The notes beneath the pieces are model-generated. The model made no database searches, was not told the DNA's origin, and saw nothing but the letters and a program-made list of their open reading frames with translations. Below are positions 43,594 to 55,020 of a stretch of 64,000 nt of DNA, piece after piece. The first letter of the stretch is position 1. Each line of letters starts with the position of its first letter. The translations under genes and the position numbers were made by a program. Location of the stretch: assembly GCF_014650995.1 (NCBI RefSeq), contig NZ_BMWA01000002.1, positions 203,306-267,305 on the forward strand. Reading direction: 5' to 3'. This DNA is from Streptomyces viridiviolaceus. Its GTDB lineage: Bacteria; Actinomycetota; Actinomycetes; Streptomycetales; Streptomycetaceae.

Positions 43594-44673
43594 CTACGGC
43601 ATGCCGGGAAGCCGGACCGTGACGAGGAGACCGCCGGCGGGCAGGGGGACGAGGTCGAGGGTCCCGTCGTGGGCGCGGACGACGCTGTGCACGATGGCGA
43701 GGCCGAGGCCGACACCGGCGTGTTCGTCGGTGCGTGCGCGTTCCGTTCCGCGCTGGAAGGGTTCGGTGAGGGTCGGCACCAGTTCCGGCGGGAGCGGATG
43801 ACCCGTGTTCTCGACCCGCAGCACGCTCGCGTCGCCCTGCGCCTCGGTGTGGACCGTCACGGAGCCGCCGGCGGGGAGGTTGTGGACGACGGCGTTCTGG
43901 ACGAGGTTCGTCACCATCCGCAGCAGGAGCTCCGCGGAGGCGGTGGTCCGCGTCGCTCCGCCGGTGACGTCGAGCGTGATCCCGCGCTGTTCGGCGAGGG
44001 GGAGCAGGGTCTCGGCGGCCTCTTCGGCGACGAGGGAGAGGTCGACGCTCTCGCGGGCGAAGTTCCCGCGGTCGCTGCGGCCGAGCAGCAGGAGGGCCTC
44101 GGTGAGGCCGATCGCGCGGGTATTGACGACCCGCAGACGTTCGAGGAGTTCGTCCCGGTCCCGCGTGGGGTCCCTGCGGGCGACGTCGAGCAGCGTCCGC
44201 GAGATGGTCAGCGGGGTGCGCAGTTCGTGGGAGGCGTTCGCGGCGAACCTCTGCTGTTCGGCGACGTGCGACTCGAGTTGTTCGAGCATGGTGTCGAACG
44301 CGTCGGCGAGTTCGCGGAATTCGTCCTGGCGGCCTTCCATGCGGATCCGGTGGGACAGCGATCCGTTCCCGGCCGTTCGTGTCGCGGCGGTGATCCGTGT
44401 GAGCGGTGCGAGCATCCGGCCGGCGAGGAGCCATCCCCCGACGAGGCCGAACACGAGCAGGAAGGCCATCGCCACGGCCGCGGCGGGGAAGAAGGTGCGC
44501 ACCAGGAGGTAGCGGTTGGGCGAGACCCCGAGAAGACCCTGGGCGTTGTCCGGCACGTAGCGCAGCAGGAAGCCCCACACCACGGCCAGCAGGAGAGCCC
44601 CGGCGACGGCGAGGAACCCGGCGTAGCTGAGCGTGAGTCTCAGCCGGACGCTGAGCCCCGGGCGTCTAGACAT
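43594..44673 (-). CDS. VanS-like sensor histidine kinase
   Basis: This 359-residue membrane sensor kinase has two transmembrane helices in the first 85 residues with a short extracytoplasmic loop, then HAMP, the phospho-acceptor ASHELRTPL, an N box (LVQNAVVHN) and G box (HAGVGLGLAIVHS). The order and wording closely resemble S. coelicolor VanS. ATG 44673 overlaps the regulator stop by 8 nt; an upstream frame extension of 18 residues is low complexity. With its VanR-like partner and the nearby vanZ-like gene it probably senses cell-envelope or glycopeptide stress. No vanHAX genes are in the window. Confidence 0.9.
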   Translation of the reverse strand: MSRRPGLSVRLRLTLSYAGFLAVAGALLLAVVWGFLLRYVPDNAQGLLGVSPNRYLLVRTFFPAAAVAMAFLLVFGLVGGWLLAGRMLAPLTRITAATRTAGNGSLSHRIRMEGRQDEFRELADAFDTMLEQLESHVAEQQRFAANASHELRTPLTISRTLLDVARRDPTRDRDELLERLRVVNTRAIGLTEALLLLGRSDRGNFARESVDLSLVAEEAAETLLPLAEQRGITLDVTGGATRTTASAELLLRMVTNLVQNAVVHNLPAGGSVTVHTEAQGDASVLRVENTGHPLPPELVPTLTEPFQRGTERARTDEHAGVGLGLAIVHSVVRAHDGTLDLVPLPAGGLLVTVRLPGMP

Positions 44674-45361
44674 GCGTACTTTCGGGGCGGGTGGCGCCGG
44701 GGCCGGTGTCGATGCGGTAGCCGACACCCGGAACCGTGGCGATGATCCACGGTTCGCCGAGCCGTTTGCGCAGTGCGGAGACCGTGATGCGGACGGCGTT
44801 GGTGAAGGGGTCGGCGTTCTCGTCCCAGGCCCGTGCCAGCAGCTCTTCGGTGCTGACGACCCCGCCCTCGGCGGCGACGAGGACTTCGAGCACGGCGAAC
44901 TGTTTGCGGGTGAGCGCGACGTAGCGCCCGTCGCGGAAGACCTCCCGGCGGAAGGGGTCGAGGCGCAGGCCCGCGAGCTCGCGGACCGGGGGCCGGGCGT
45001 ACGCGCGCCTGCGGTCGAGCGCCCGCAGCCGCAGCACGAGCTCCCGCAGCTCGAACGGCTTCGTCAGGTAGTCGTCGGCACCGAGCTCGAAGCCGGACGC
45101 CTTGTCGTCGATCCGGTCGGCGGCCGTGAGCATGAGGATCGGGATGCCGCTGCCGGAGGCGACGATGCGCCGGGCGACCTCGTCGCCGGAGGGGCCGGGG
45201 ATGTCGCGGTCGAGGACCGCGAGGTCGTAGGAGTTGACGCTCAGCAGCTCCAGGGCGGAGTCGCCGTCGCCGGCGATGTCGGCGGCGATCGCCTCCAGCC
45301 GCAGACCGTCACGGACGGCCTCGGCCAGGTAGGGCTCGTCCTCCACGATCAGTACACGCAT
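44666..45361 (-). CDS. VanR-like OmpR-family response regulator
   Basis: This 231-residue two-domain regulator has a receiver with acidic pocket EDE (residues 7-9), phospho-acceptor Asp in VLDRDIPGP and Lys in YLTKPFE. An OmpR/PhoB winged helix follows (ALTRKQFAVLEVLVAAEGGVVS, ending VGYRIDTGP). The sequence strongly resembles VanR of S. coelicolor, which activates resistance genes on exposure to vancomycin. ATG 45361 is the only good start. It is transcribed before the kinase gene. The target promoters are not known; the vanZ-like gene 68 bp upstream on the same strand is an obvious candidate. Confidence 0.92.
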   Translation of the reverse strand: MRVLIVEDEPYLAEAVRDGLRLEAIAADIAGDGDSALELLSVNSYDLAVLDRDIPGPSGDEVARRIVASGSGIPILMLTAADRIDDKASGFELGADDYLTKPFELRELVLRLRALDRRRAYARPPVRELAGLRLDPFRREVFRDGRYVALTRKQFAVLEVLVAAEGGVVSTEELLARAWDENADPFTNAVRITVSALRKRLGEPWIIATVPGVGYRIDTGPGATRPESTHV

Positions 45362-45429
45362 GCCCGAAGCCTAAGCAGCACGGCATATCGGCGACGTATG
45401 CAAGGACGTGCGCACACCGGACACCCGGC

Positions 45430-46134
45430 TCAGCCCACCGGCTCCGGCGCGGGGCGGGGCCGGTCGGACGCCGCTTCCGCCGTGGTGCGCCACCAGCGCC
45501 GCGAGGCCAGCCCGGCCAGTGCGGCGCCGGTGGCGTTGACCAGGACGTCGTCCAAGGAGGACACCCGGTCCAGGCGCAGGACGAACTGCGCGGTCTCGAC
45601 CAGGACCGAGCAGCCCGCCCCGAGCGCCAGGATCCGCGGCACGGACGCCAGCGCCGCGAACCGCATCGGGGCGAAGAACCCCAGCGACGCGAACACCAGC
45701 AGGTTGCCGGCGATCCCCAGCGATCCCATCGTGACCAGGTCCCGCAGCGGCACCAGGCTCACCCGGGCGGGGACGACGCCGGCCCCGGCGCCCGGCATCA
45801 GGGTCAGCCACAGGAACGGCACCGTCCCGTGGACCATGCCCACCTCGGCCAGCGACGTCCGCCACGGCGACGCGACGCCGGCGGCACGCCGACGGCGCGC
45901 CAGGGCCCACGCCACCAGCACGGCCAACGGCACCGTGACCAGCGTCATGAGCACCACACCGTTGAACGTGTCGAAGCAGCCGTGCCACCGCCCGGCCATG
46001 CACCTGGGAGCGGACATCAGCAGCGGCCCCCGCAGGGCGAACAGGGCGCTCGCCACGCCGAGGGCCGCCAGGCCGAGCAGCACCCTCCCGCGCGTGCGGC
46101 GGGGCGGTGCGGACAGGGACGCGTCGTGGTTCAT
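45430..46134 (-). CDS. VanZ-like membrane protein
   Basis: This 234-residue protein has five or so hydrophobic segments and the VanZ pattern: FLWLTLMPG, VSLVPLRDL, GNLLVFASLGFFAP, then ETAQFVLRLDRVSSLDDVLVNATGAALAG. VanZ proteins lower susceptibility to teicoplanin and other lipoglycopeptides by an unclear mechanism. ATG 46134 follows GGGGGC. The VanR/VanS-like genes lie downstream on the same strand, a grouping that supports an envelope-stress role. Confidence 0.88.
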   Translation of the reverse strand: MNHDASLSAPPRRTRGRVLLGLAALGVASALFALRGPLLMSAPRCMAGRWHGCFDTFNGVVLMTLVTVPLAVLVAWALARRRRAAGVASPWRTSLAEVGMVHGTVPFLWLTLMPGAGAGVVPARVSLVPLRDLVTMGSLGIAGNLLVFASLGFFAPMRFAALASVPRILALGAGCSVLVETAQFVLRLDRVSSLDDVLVNATGAALAGLASRRWWRTTAEAASDRPRPAPEPVG

Positions 46135-46229
46135 GCCCCCATTGGAGACGGAGGGCCGTTGCGGTGGCGTATGCGTTTTTCGATACGCCCGCGATACACA
46201 GGGTGCGGCGGCACCGCGATGAGCATCTG

Positions 46230-47759
46230 TCAGATGTCCCGGAACGTCTCGATCTGCGCCCCCACCGAGTTCAGGCGCTCGGCCAGGTCCTCGTAGCCGC
46301 GGTTGATGACGTACACGTTGCGCAGCACGGACGTGCCCTCGGCGGCCATCATCGCCAGCAGGACGACGACGGCGGGGCGCAGGGCGGGCGGGCACATCAT
46401 CTCGGCGGCGCGCCAGCGGGTGGGGCCCTCGACCAGGACGCGGTGGGGGTCGAGGAGTTGGAGGCGGCCGCCGAGGCGGTTGAGGTCGGTCAGGTAGATC
46501 GCCCGGTTGTCGTAGACCCAGTCGTGGATGAGGGTCTGGCCCTGCGCGGAGGCCGCGATGGCCGCGAAGAACGGGACGTTGTCGATGTTCAGGCCCGGGA
46601 ACGGCATCGGGTGGATCTTGTCGATCGGCGCCTCCAGCTTGGAGGGCCGGACGGTGAGGTCCACCAGGCGGGTGCGGCCGTTGTCGGCGACGTACTCGGG
46701 CGTGCGGTCGTGGTCGAGGCCCATCTCCTCCAGGACGGCCAGCTCGATCTCCAGGAACTCGATCGGCACCCGACGCACCGTCAGCTCGGACTCGGTGACG
46801 ACGGCGGCGGCCAGCAGGCTCATCGCCTCCACCGGGTCCTCGGAGGGGGAGTAGTCCACGTCGACGTCGATCACCGGCACGCCGTGCACGGTGAGCGTGG
46901 TGGTGCCGACGCCCTCGACCTTGACGCCCAGCGCCTCCAGGAAGAAGCACAGGTCCTGGACCATGTAGTTGGAGGAGGCGTTGCGGATGACGGTGACGCC
47001 GTCGTGGCGGGCGGCGGCCAGCAGCGCGTTCTCGGTGACGGTGTCCCCGCGCTCGGTCAGCACGATCGGGCGGGCGGGCCGGACGGACCGGTCGACCACC
47101 GCGTGGTACTGGCCCTCCGTCGCCGCGACCTCCAGACCGAAGCGGCGCAGCGCGATCATGTGCGGCTCGATGGTCCGCGTCCCCAGGTCGCAGCCGCCCG
47201 CGTAGGGCAGCTTGAAGCGGTCCATGTGGTGCAGCAGCGGGCCGAGGAACATGATGATGGAGCGCGTGCGCACCGCGGCCTCGGCATCGATGGCCGCCAT
47301 GTCGAACTCGGCCGGCGGCACGATCTCCAGGTCGACGCCGTCGTTGATCCAGCGGGCGCGCACACCGATCGAGCCCAGCACCTCCAGGAGCCGGTAGACC
47401 TCCTCGATGCGGGCGACCCGGCGCAGCACCGTGCGCCCCTTGTTGAGCAGCGAGGCGCACAGCAGCGCGACGCACGCGTTCTTGCTCGTCTTGACGTCGA
47501 TGGCACCGGAGAGGCGCCGGCCGCCGACCACGCGCAGGTGCATCGGACCCGAGTAGCCGAGCGAGACGATCTCACTGTCCAGAGCTTCGCCGATCCTGGC
47601 GATCATCTCAAGGCTGATGTTCTGGTTGCCGCGCTCGATGCGGTTGACGGCGCTCTGGCTGGTTCCGAGCGCCTCCGCGAGCTGTGACTGCGTCCAGCCG
47701 CGGTGCTGCCGGGCGTCACGGATGAGCTTGCCGATGCGTACGAGGTAATCGTCTGCCAT
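46230..47759 (-). CDS. murA: HTH-MurA fusion (UDP-GlcNAc 1-carboxyvinyltransferase paralogue)
   Basis: Residues 1-70 of this 509-residue protein are an XRE-type helix-turn-helix (RDARQHRGWTQSQLAEALGTSQSAVNRIERG). The remaining 440 are an EPSP-synthase-fold MurA: MHLRVVGGRRLSGAI, KNACVALLCASLL, and the PEP-loop YAGGCDLGTRTIEPH with Cys190 at the catalytic position. MurA makes the first committed peptidoglycan precursor from UDP-GlcNAc and PEP. A normal murA has no HTH. The fusion suggests an enzyme or ligand-sensing domain that also controls transcription, probably its own: a perfect palindrome lies 13 bp upstream of the start. The usual essential murA is expected elsewhere. Confidence 0.88.
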   Translation of the reverse strand: MADDYLVRIGKLIRDARQHRGWTQSQLAEALGTSQSAVNRIERGNQNISLEMIARIGEALDSEIVSLGYSGPMHLRVVGGRRLSGAIDVKTSKNACVALLCASLLNKGRTVLRRVARIEEVYRLLEVLGSIGVRARWINDGVDLEIVPPAEFDMAAIDAEAAVRTRSIIMFLGPLLHHMDRFKLPYAGGCDLGTRTIEPHMIALRRFGLEVAATEGQYHAVVDRSVRPARPIVLTERGDTVTENALLAAARHDGVTVIRNASSNYMVQDLCFFLEALGVKVEGVGTTTLTVHGVPVIDVDVDYSPSEDPVEAMSLLAAAVVTESELTVRRVPIEFLEIELAVLEEMGLDHDRTPEYVADNGRTRLVDLTVRPSKLEAPIDKIHPMPFPGLNIDNVPFFAAIAASAQGQTLIHDWVYDNRAIYLTDLNRLGGRLQLLDPHRVLVEGPTRWRAAEMMCPPALRPAVVVLLAMMAAEGTSVLRNVYVINRGYEDLAERLNSVGAQIETFRDI

Positions 47760-47771
47760 GAGGCTGAGGTT

Positions 47772-47787
47772 ATCTCAGATATGAGAT
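47772..47787. promoter_or_regulatory. Palindrome ATCTCA-N4-TGAGAT before the HTH-MurA gene
   Basis: A perfect 6-bp inverted repeat with a 4-bp centre, 13 bp upstream of the HTH-MurA start. The same arms, with one base changed symmetrically, recur before acnA at 48191-48206; both are preceded by GTT. It is a likely autoregulatory site for the XRE domain. Confidence 0.65.
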
Positions 47788-48190
47788 GGCGCCTCTCAGG
47801 GGGTCCAATCGGGTGACGGGACGTCAATGTCGCCTGGTGGTACGGGTGCGGCGCCATCCGAAAGGTCCGGGCAAATCCATCGATGTCGTACGACGTCCCG
47901 TGCTGCTGCGGGTGTGCCGGGGGCCGTTCCTGCCGCCGGTGGTGATGGACCAGGAGCGTTTGTTGAGGTTCAGGCGTACTCCGGGAAGGATCCGGAAGCT
48001 CTTGCGGAACGTGAGGGGCGTCGTGCCTCCTTCCGAGGTTCGCCGGGCTGCCCCGGCTCCACTCGGTTACCCGGACTTCGCGAAGTGATGGCCGGCGCGC
48101 GCCGCTCGGCCGGGGTGCGCCGTCGCCCCGGGTGGGGCGCACGCCACACCGGGTCCGGGCATGACCAGTCCGCCCCCATGTACTAGAGTT
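47788..48190. other. Intergenic stretch without recognised gene
   Basis: About 400 bp between the two palindromes. Short frames exist on both strands, but all translate to Arg/Pro-rich sequence with no convincing ribosome site or family resemblance. Base composition is slightly less GC-rich than flanking genes. It may contain a small RNA or a decayed gene; nothing specific can be supported. Confidence 0.4.
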
Positions 48191-48206
48191 ATCTCGACAT
48201 CGAGAT
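48191..48206. promoter_or_regulatory. Palindrome ATCTCG-N4-CGAGAT before acnA
   Basis: A perfect inverted repeat, extendable to 7-bp arms (TATCTCG/CGAGATA), 130 bp upstream of the acnA start. It has the same architecture as the site before the HTH-MurA gene: ATCTCR-N4-YGAGAT preceded by GTT. This suggests one regulator acts on both genes. Confidence 0.6.
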
Positions 48207-48246
48207 ATCTGCCGAGGCGCACCGCAGCCGCCACCCTGGTAAGGGC

Positions 48247-48270
48247 TACCTAACTTAGCCTTACCTTAGC
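48247..48270. promoter_or_regulatory. Iron-box-like sequence upstream of acnA
   Basis: TACCTAACTTAGCCTTACCTTAGC reads on the minus strand as a degenerate DtxR/DmdR iron box, about 13 of 19 positions by hand alignment. It also contains the tandem CCTAACTTAG/CCTTACCTTAG. Iron control of an Fe-S aconitase would make sense, but the match is imperfect. Confidence 0.4.
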
Positions 48271-48320
48271 GGATCGGCCAGGGCGGCGTGGCGGCAGGAT
48301 GCGGTGGTACGCGCACATAA

Positions 48321-51053
<2,733 letters not shown>

Positions 51054-51072
51054 GCGGTACGGCACAGCGGTC

Positions 51073-51109
51073 GAGGGCCGCATCCCCGGTCACCGGGGGT
51101 GCGGCCCTC
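51073..51109 (+). terminator. Terminator after acnA
   Basis: GAGGGCCGCATCCCCGGT folds back on ACCGGGGGTGCGGCCCTC: a stem of about 17 pairs with a single mismatch and a very short loop, 19 nt after the acnA stop. It may also act bidirectionally for the convergent mannosidase gene. Confidence 0.85.
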
Positions 51110-51174
51110 GCCGTCGTACAGGAGGGGGGCGGGTCCGGGCCAGGGTCCGGACCCGCCCCCGGGGTCTCATCCGC

Positions 51175-54100
51175 TCACGCCAGCAGTTCCACCTCCGCCA
51201 GCGTGTGCTCGCCGTCGAGGACCAGGCGGTACTTCGCGTACGTGCCCGGTGACTTCACCGAGAACGCGCGGGTCTGCCGGTCCCACGTGAAGGTCTCCCC
51301 GGAGCGCTCGTCCAGGGTCCGCCACGTCGTCCCGTCGGACGAGCCCTGGAGCTTCCAGCCGGTCGGGGCCTCGGCCCGGTCCGCCGACGACGTCAGCGTG
51401 TACTGGAGGGCCTTCACGCCCTTCGACACCGGCAGGTCCACCGACGCGAGGGTCGCGTCCGTCGCCGAGGTGTCGTCGAACAGCGCACCGTCGCCCTCGA
51501 CGGCGTCCTTGCGCGGCGTCGGCACCTCGTCGTCCTGGGCGATCGACACCGGCGCCGCGTCCTTGCCGGTGCCCCACGAGGACGGCCGCGGGCCCATGTC
51601 GAACTCCAGGACGCCGCCCTTGGCGATCAGCGAGTGGGGGAGCGCGGTGGAGTTCCAGCGCTTGCCGTTGACCTTCAGCCCCTGCACGTAGACGTTCTTC
51701 GCGCTGTTCTTCGGCGCCTTCACGACCAGTTCGCGGCCGTTCTCCAGGTGGACGGTCGCCTTGGTGAACAGCGGGGAGCCGATGGCGTACTCGCCACTGC
51801 CCATCACCAGCGGATAGAAGCCGAGGGAGGAGAAGAGGAACCAGGCCGACTGCTCGCCGTTGTCCTCGTCGCCGTGGTAGCCCTGGCCGATCTCGCTGCC
51901 GGTGTACAGGCGGGAGAGCACCTCGCGGACGTTCTTCTGCGTCTTGTGGGGCTGCCCGGCCGCGTCGTACATGTACAGCGCGTGGTGGGCGACCTGGTTG
52001 GAGTGGCCGTACATGCCCATGCGGACGTCGCGGGCCTCGGTCATCTCGTGGATGACACCGCCGTAGGAGCCGACGAACTCCGGGGAGGCCGTCTCCGGCG
52101 TGGCGAGGTACTCGTCGAGCTTGTCGCCGAGGCCGCCCCGTCCGCCGTAGAGGTTGGCCAGACCCCGGCTGTCCTGCGGGGCGGTGAAGGCGTAGCCCCA
52201 GCCGTTGGTCTCCGTGTAGTCGTGGCCCCACACGCGCGGGTCGTACTTCTCGGAGTCCACGCGCCAGTCGCCCGCCGCGTCCTTGCCCTGGAAGAAGCCG
52301 GCCTTCGCGTCGAACATGTTGACGTAGTCCTGGGCGCGGTCGAGGAAGTACGCCGACTCCTCCTTGTAGCGCTTCTCGCCGGTCTCCCTGTAGAGCTTCT
52401 CGCCCATCTTCGCGATGCCGTAGTCGTTGAGGTAGCCCTCCAGCGCCCACGACAGGCCCTCGTGCGTCTCGGTGCTCGTGTACCCGAGGAACGGCGAGGT
52501 CGCCATGCCCTTGCGGCCCACGCCCGACGACGGGGGCACGACGGTGGCGTTCTTCACGGCCGCGTCGTACGCCGCCTTCGCGTCGAAGTCGACGCCCTTG
52601 ACGTACGCGTCCGCGAACGCCACGTCCGAGGAGGTGCCGGTCATCAGGTCCGCGTAGCCGGGTGAGGACCAGCGAGAGGTCCAGCCGCCGTCCTTGTAGT
52701 GCTGCACGAACCCGTCGACCAGCTCACCGGCCTTGGACGGGGTCAGGAAGGAGTACGCCGGCCAGGTCGTCCGGTAGGTGTCCCAGAAGCCGTTGTTGAC
52801 GTAGACCTTGCCGTCCACGATCTTGGCGCCGGTGTGCGTCGGTGTGTCCGGCCGGGGCATCTTCGAGAACGGAGAGGCGTACTTGTAGGTGCCGCCGACC
52901 TTCTCGTGGCCCGCGTTCGGGTACAGGTACAGCCGGTAGAGGCTGGAGTACAGCGTGGTCAGCTGGTCCGGGGTGGCGCCCTCCACCTCGACCTTGCCGA
53001 GGATCCGGTCCCACTGCTTCTGGGCGTCCTTCTTGACCTTCTCGAAGGACGTGCCCTCCGGTGCCTCCTGGCGCAGGTTGTCCTTCGCCTGGTCCACGCT
53101 GATGAGCGAGGTCGCCAGGCGCAGGGTGACCGTGCGGTCCTCGCCCGCGTCGAAGCGCAGGTGGCCCTTGACGCCGCTGGAGTCGCCGCCGGTGACCTTC
53201 TTGTCGAACTCGCCGTGGACGAAGAGCCGGGTCGCGCCCGTGGACAGCCCGGACTTGACGTCCGAGTAGCCGCTGAAGGTTCCCGTCTCCTTGTCCAGGG
53301 TCAGGCCCGCCTGGTCGGTGACGTTGTCGAAGATGACGCTCGCGTCGTCACCGGGGTAGGTGAAGCGCATCACCGCCGCGTGGTCGGTCGGCGCCATCTC
53401 GGCCCTCAGGCCGTTCTCGAACCGCACCCCGTAGTAGTACGGCCGCGCGGTCTCGTTCTCGTGCCGGAAGGCCAGCTCGCGGGCCTCACGGCCGGTGTCC
53501 GGGGTGCCGGAGGCGGCGGACGGCATCACCTGGAAGGTCTGCCGGTCGCCCATCCACGGGCTCGGCTCGTGGCTCGCGCTGAACGCCTGGAGCGTCGGCA
53601 GGTTGTCCGCGTTGTTGCCGCGCGCGTAGTCGTACAGCCAGCTCAGCGAACCGGCGTTGGTCACCGGCGTCCAGAAGTTGAAGCCGTGCGGCACGGCGGT
53701 CGCGGGGAAGTTGTTGCCGCGCGAGAAGCCGCCGCTGGAGTTGGTGCCGCGGGTGGTCAGCGCGTAGTCGGACAGATGCGCCTTCGGCCGCTCGGGAGCG
53801 GCCGTCCTGATCGCCACGTCGTCCAGCCAGCCGCGGAACTTCGCCGGGCCCTTGGGGGAGTCGTACGCCACCAGGATCCGGTCGACGGTCTTGCCGGCCG
53901 CGACCGAGCCGATGGACGACTCGACGTTGTTCCACTGGTTGACGTACAGCACCTTGGCGGCGCCCTGCCCCCGCGGAGTCAGCGCGAACCCGTGCTGGTC
54001 CGTCGCGCGCAGGTCGCTCAGGTAGGTGCCGTCGGTGAAGGCGAGGTCGACGGAGACGTTCGTGGCGTCGTAGTCGAGGTCGCCGTCCGCCATCGACGGG

Positions 54101-54975
54101 AAGATCCGGTACGACAGCTCGGTGCGGCGCTCGACCTTCACGTCGACGTCGAAGACCTTGTTGTACGAGTACGCCCGCCCGTCGGCCGTGTGCCGGCCCG
54201 CGTACCGCAGCGCACGCTTGCCGGTGAAGCCGGCGCCCGCCTTCGCCGTCGGCGAGCCGCTCGGGCCGCGGTCGACGAGGGAGAGCATGTCCTGCGGGAC
54301 GGGAGTCTCGCTGTCGCCGGTGGAGAGTTGCACATCGGCGAGCTGGAGGATGTCCCCGCCGTTGTTCTTGGTGACCTCCAGCCGGAAGTGCCGGTACTCG
54401 GCCGCCTCGGCGAGGTCGTAGGTCTTCGTCTGGAACCGCTCGGAGAAGGACTCGCCGGAGCGGGTGTCCAGGGTCTGCCACTGCTCGCCGTCGGCCGACC
54501 CCTTGAGCGTCCAGTCCACCGGGTCGCGTTCGGCGTGGTCGTTGGCCGACGTCAGGGCGTACCGGGCCAACTGGACGGGCTCGTCGAGGTCGAACTCGAC
54601 CCAGCCGGTCTTCTCGAACGCCAGCCATTTGGTGCTCGGTTCACCGTCGACGAGGTTCTCCTTGACCTCGCCGCCGCCCGTGTTCTCCGCGCTCGCCCGG
54701 ACGTCGGTGACGTGGTCGGTGACATTGCCCGGTATGCCGGTGCTGTACCCGCCGTCCACGCCCGCGGCCCGCTTGCTGCCGTCCGGGGCGGTGTCGACGG
54801 TGTTGAGCCAGTCCGGGGCCGGGTCGTCCGCCTCGAACGAGGATGCGAACTCCCGGTCGGCGGCCGCGGGCGCGGCGGGCAGGGCGACCGCAGCGCCCTG
54901 TGAACCCGCCGCCAAGGCGAAGGCGGTCGTCACCACGACCGCCGGACCCCATCTGTGTCGAACTCTGTGCCGCAT
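51175..54975 (-). CDS. Secreted GH92 alpha-mannosidase with carbohydrate-binding domains
   Basis: This 1,266-residue extracellular enzyme has a signal peptide at residues 1-38 and an F5/8-type C (discoidin) domain at about 80-215 (VKENLVDGEPSTKWLAF). A jelly-roll segment follows at about 220-390. The GH92 body runs from about 400 to 1130, and a C-terminal beta domain resembling another F5/8-C closes the protein. The GH92 catalytic region shows GYHGDEDNGEQSAWFLFSS and the WDTYRTTWPAYSFL helix. Family members are Ca2+-dependent exo-alpha-mannosidases releasing mannose from N-glycans or fungal mannans. GGAGGG precedes ATG 54975. It is divergent from the sugar-importer operon, with GACAACGTTGTC 33 bp upstream as likely operator. 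Confidence 0.95.
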   Translation of the reverse strand: MRHRVRHRWGPAVVVTTAFALAAGSQGAAVALPAAPAAADREFASSFEADDPAPDWLNTVDTAPDGSKRAAGVDGGYSTGIPGNVTDHVTDVRASAENTGGGEVKENLVDGEPSTKWLAFEKTGWVEFDLDEPVQLARYALTSANDHAERDPVDWTLKGSADGEQWQTLDTRSGESFSERFQTKTYDLAEAAEYRHFRLEVTKNNGGDILQLADVQLSTGDSETPVPQDMLSLVDRGPSGSPTAKAGAGFTGKRALRYAGRHTADGRAYSYNKVFDVDVKVERRTELSYRIFPSMADGDLDYDATNVSVDLAFTDGTYLSDLRATDQHGFALTPRGQGAAKVLYVNQWNNVESSIGSVAAGKTVDRILVAYDSPKGPAKFRGWLDDVAIRTAAPERPKAHLSDYALTTRGTNSSGGFSRGNNFPATAVPHGFNFWTPVTNAGSLSWLYDYARGNNADNLPTLQAFSASHEPSPWMGDRQTFQVMPSAASGTPDTGREARELAFRHENETARPYYYGVRFENGLRAEMAPTDHAAVMRFTYPGDDASVIFDNVTDQAGLTLDKETGTFSGYSDVKSGLSTGATRLFVHGEFDKKVTGGDSSGVKGHLRFDAGEDRTVTLRLATSLISVDQAKDNLRQEAPEGTSFEKVKKDAQKQWDRILGKVEVEGATPDQLTTLYSSLYRLYLYPNAGHEKVGGTYKYASPFSKMPRPDTPTHTGAKIVDGKVYVNNGFWDTYRTTWPAYSFLTPSKAGELVDGFVQHYKDGGWTSRWSSPGYADLMTGTSSDVAFADAYVKGVDFDAKAAYDAAVKNATVVPPSSGVGRKGMATSPFLGYTSTETHEGLSWALEGYLNDYGIAKMGEKLYRETGEKRYKEESAYFLDRAQDYVNMFDAKAGFFQGKDAAGDWRVDSEKYDPRVWGHDYTETNGWGYAFTAPQDSRGLANLYGGRGGLGDKLDEYLATPETASPEFVGSYGGVIHEMTEARDVRMGMYGHSNQVAHHALYMYDAAGQPHKTQKNVREVLSRLYTGSEIGQGYHGDEDNGEQSAWFLFSSLGFYPLVMGSGEYAIGSPLFTKATVHLENGRELVVKAPKNSAKNVYVQGLKVNGKRWNSTALPHSLIAKGGVLEFDMGPRPSSWGTGKDAAPVSIAQDDEVPTPRKDAVEGDGALFDDTSATDATLASVDLPVSKGVKALQYTLTSSADRAEAPTGWKLQGSSDGTTWRTLDERSGETFTWDRQTRAFSVKSPGTYAKYRLVLDGEHTLAEVELLA

Positions 54976-55008
54976 GCGCCAGCACCCTCCCTGCGCTCAC
55001 TGGGGATG

Positions 55009-55020
55009 GACAACGTTGTC
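55009..55020. promoter_or_regulatory. Palindrome GACAACGTTGTC before the GH92 gene
   Basis: A perfect 12-bp palindrome of the kind bound by LacI and ROK repressors, 33 bp upstream of the GH92 start. A 10-of-12 match (GCACCGTTGTCA against ACAACGTTGTCA) lies before xylF at 60199-60210. Confidence 0.55.

Noticed and set aside
45430..47475. One 681-residue minus-strand protein ending in VanZ
   Set aside because: The first 440 residues lie out of frame over the HTH-MurA gene and are Arg/Gly-rich noise. VanZ has its own start at 46134 with GGGGGC upstream.
47788..48190. Small genes between HTH-MurA and acnA
   Set aside because: Candidate frames on both strands lack ribosome sites and recognisable sequence; none could be supported.
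52699..54903. 734-codon frame opposite the GH92 gene
   Set aside because: Antisense shadow with repetitive Val/Leu/Arg/Gly content.
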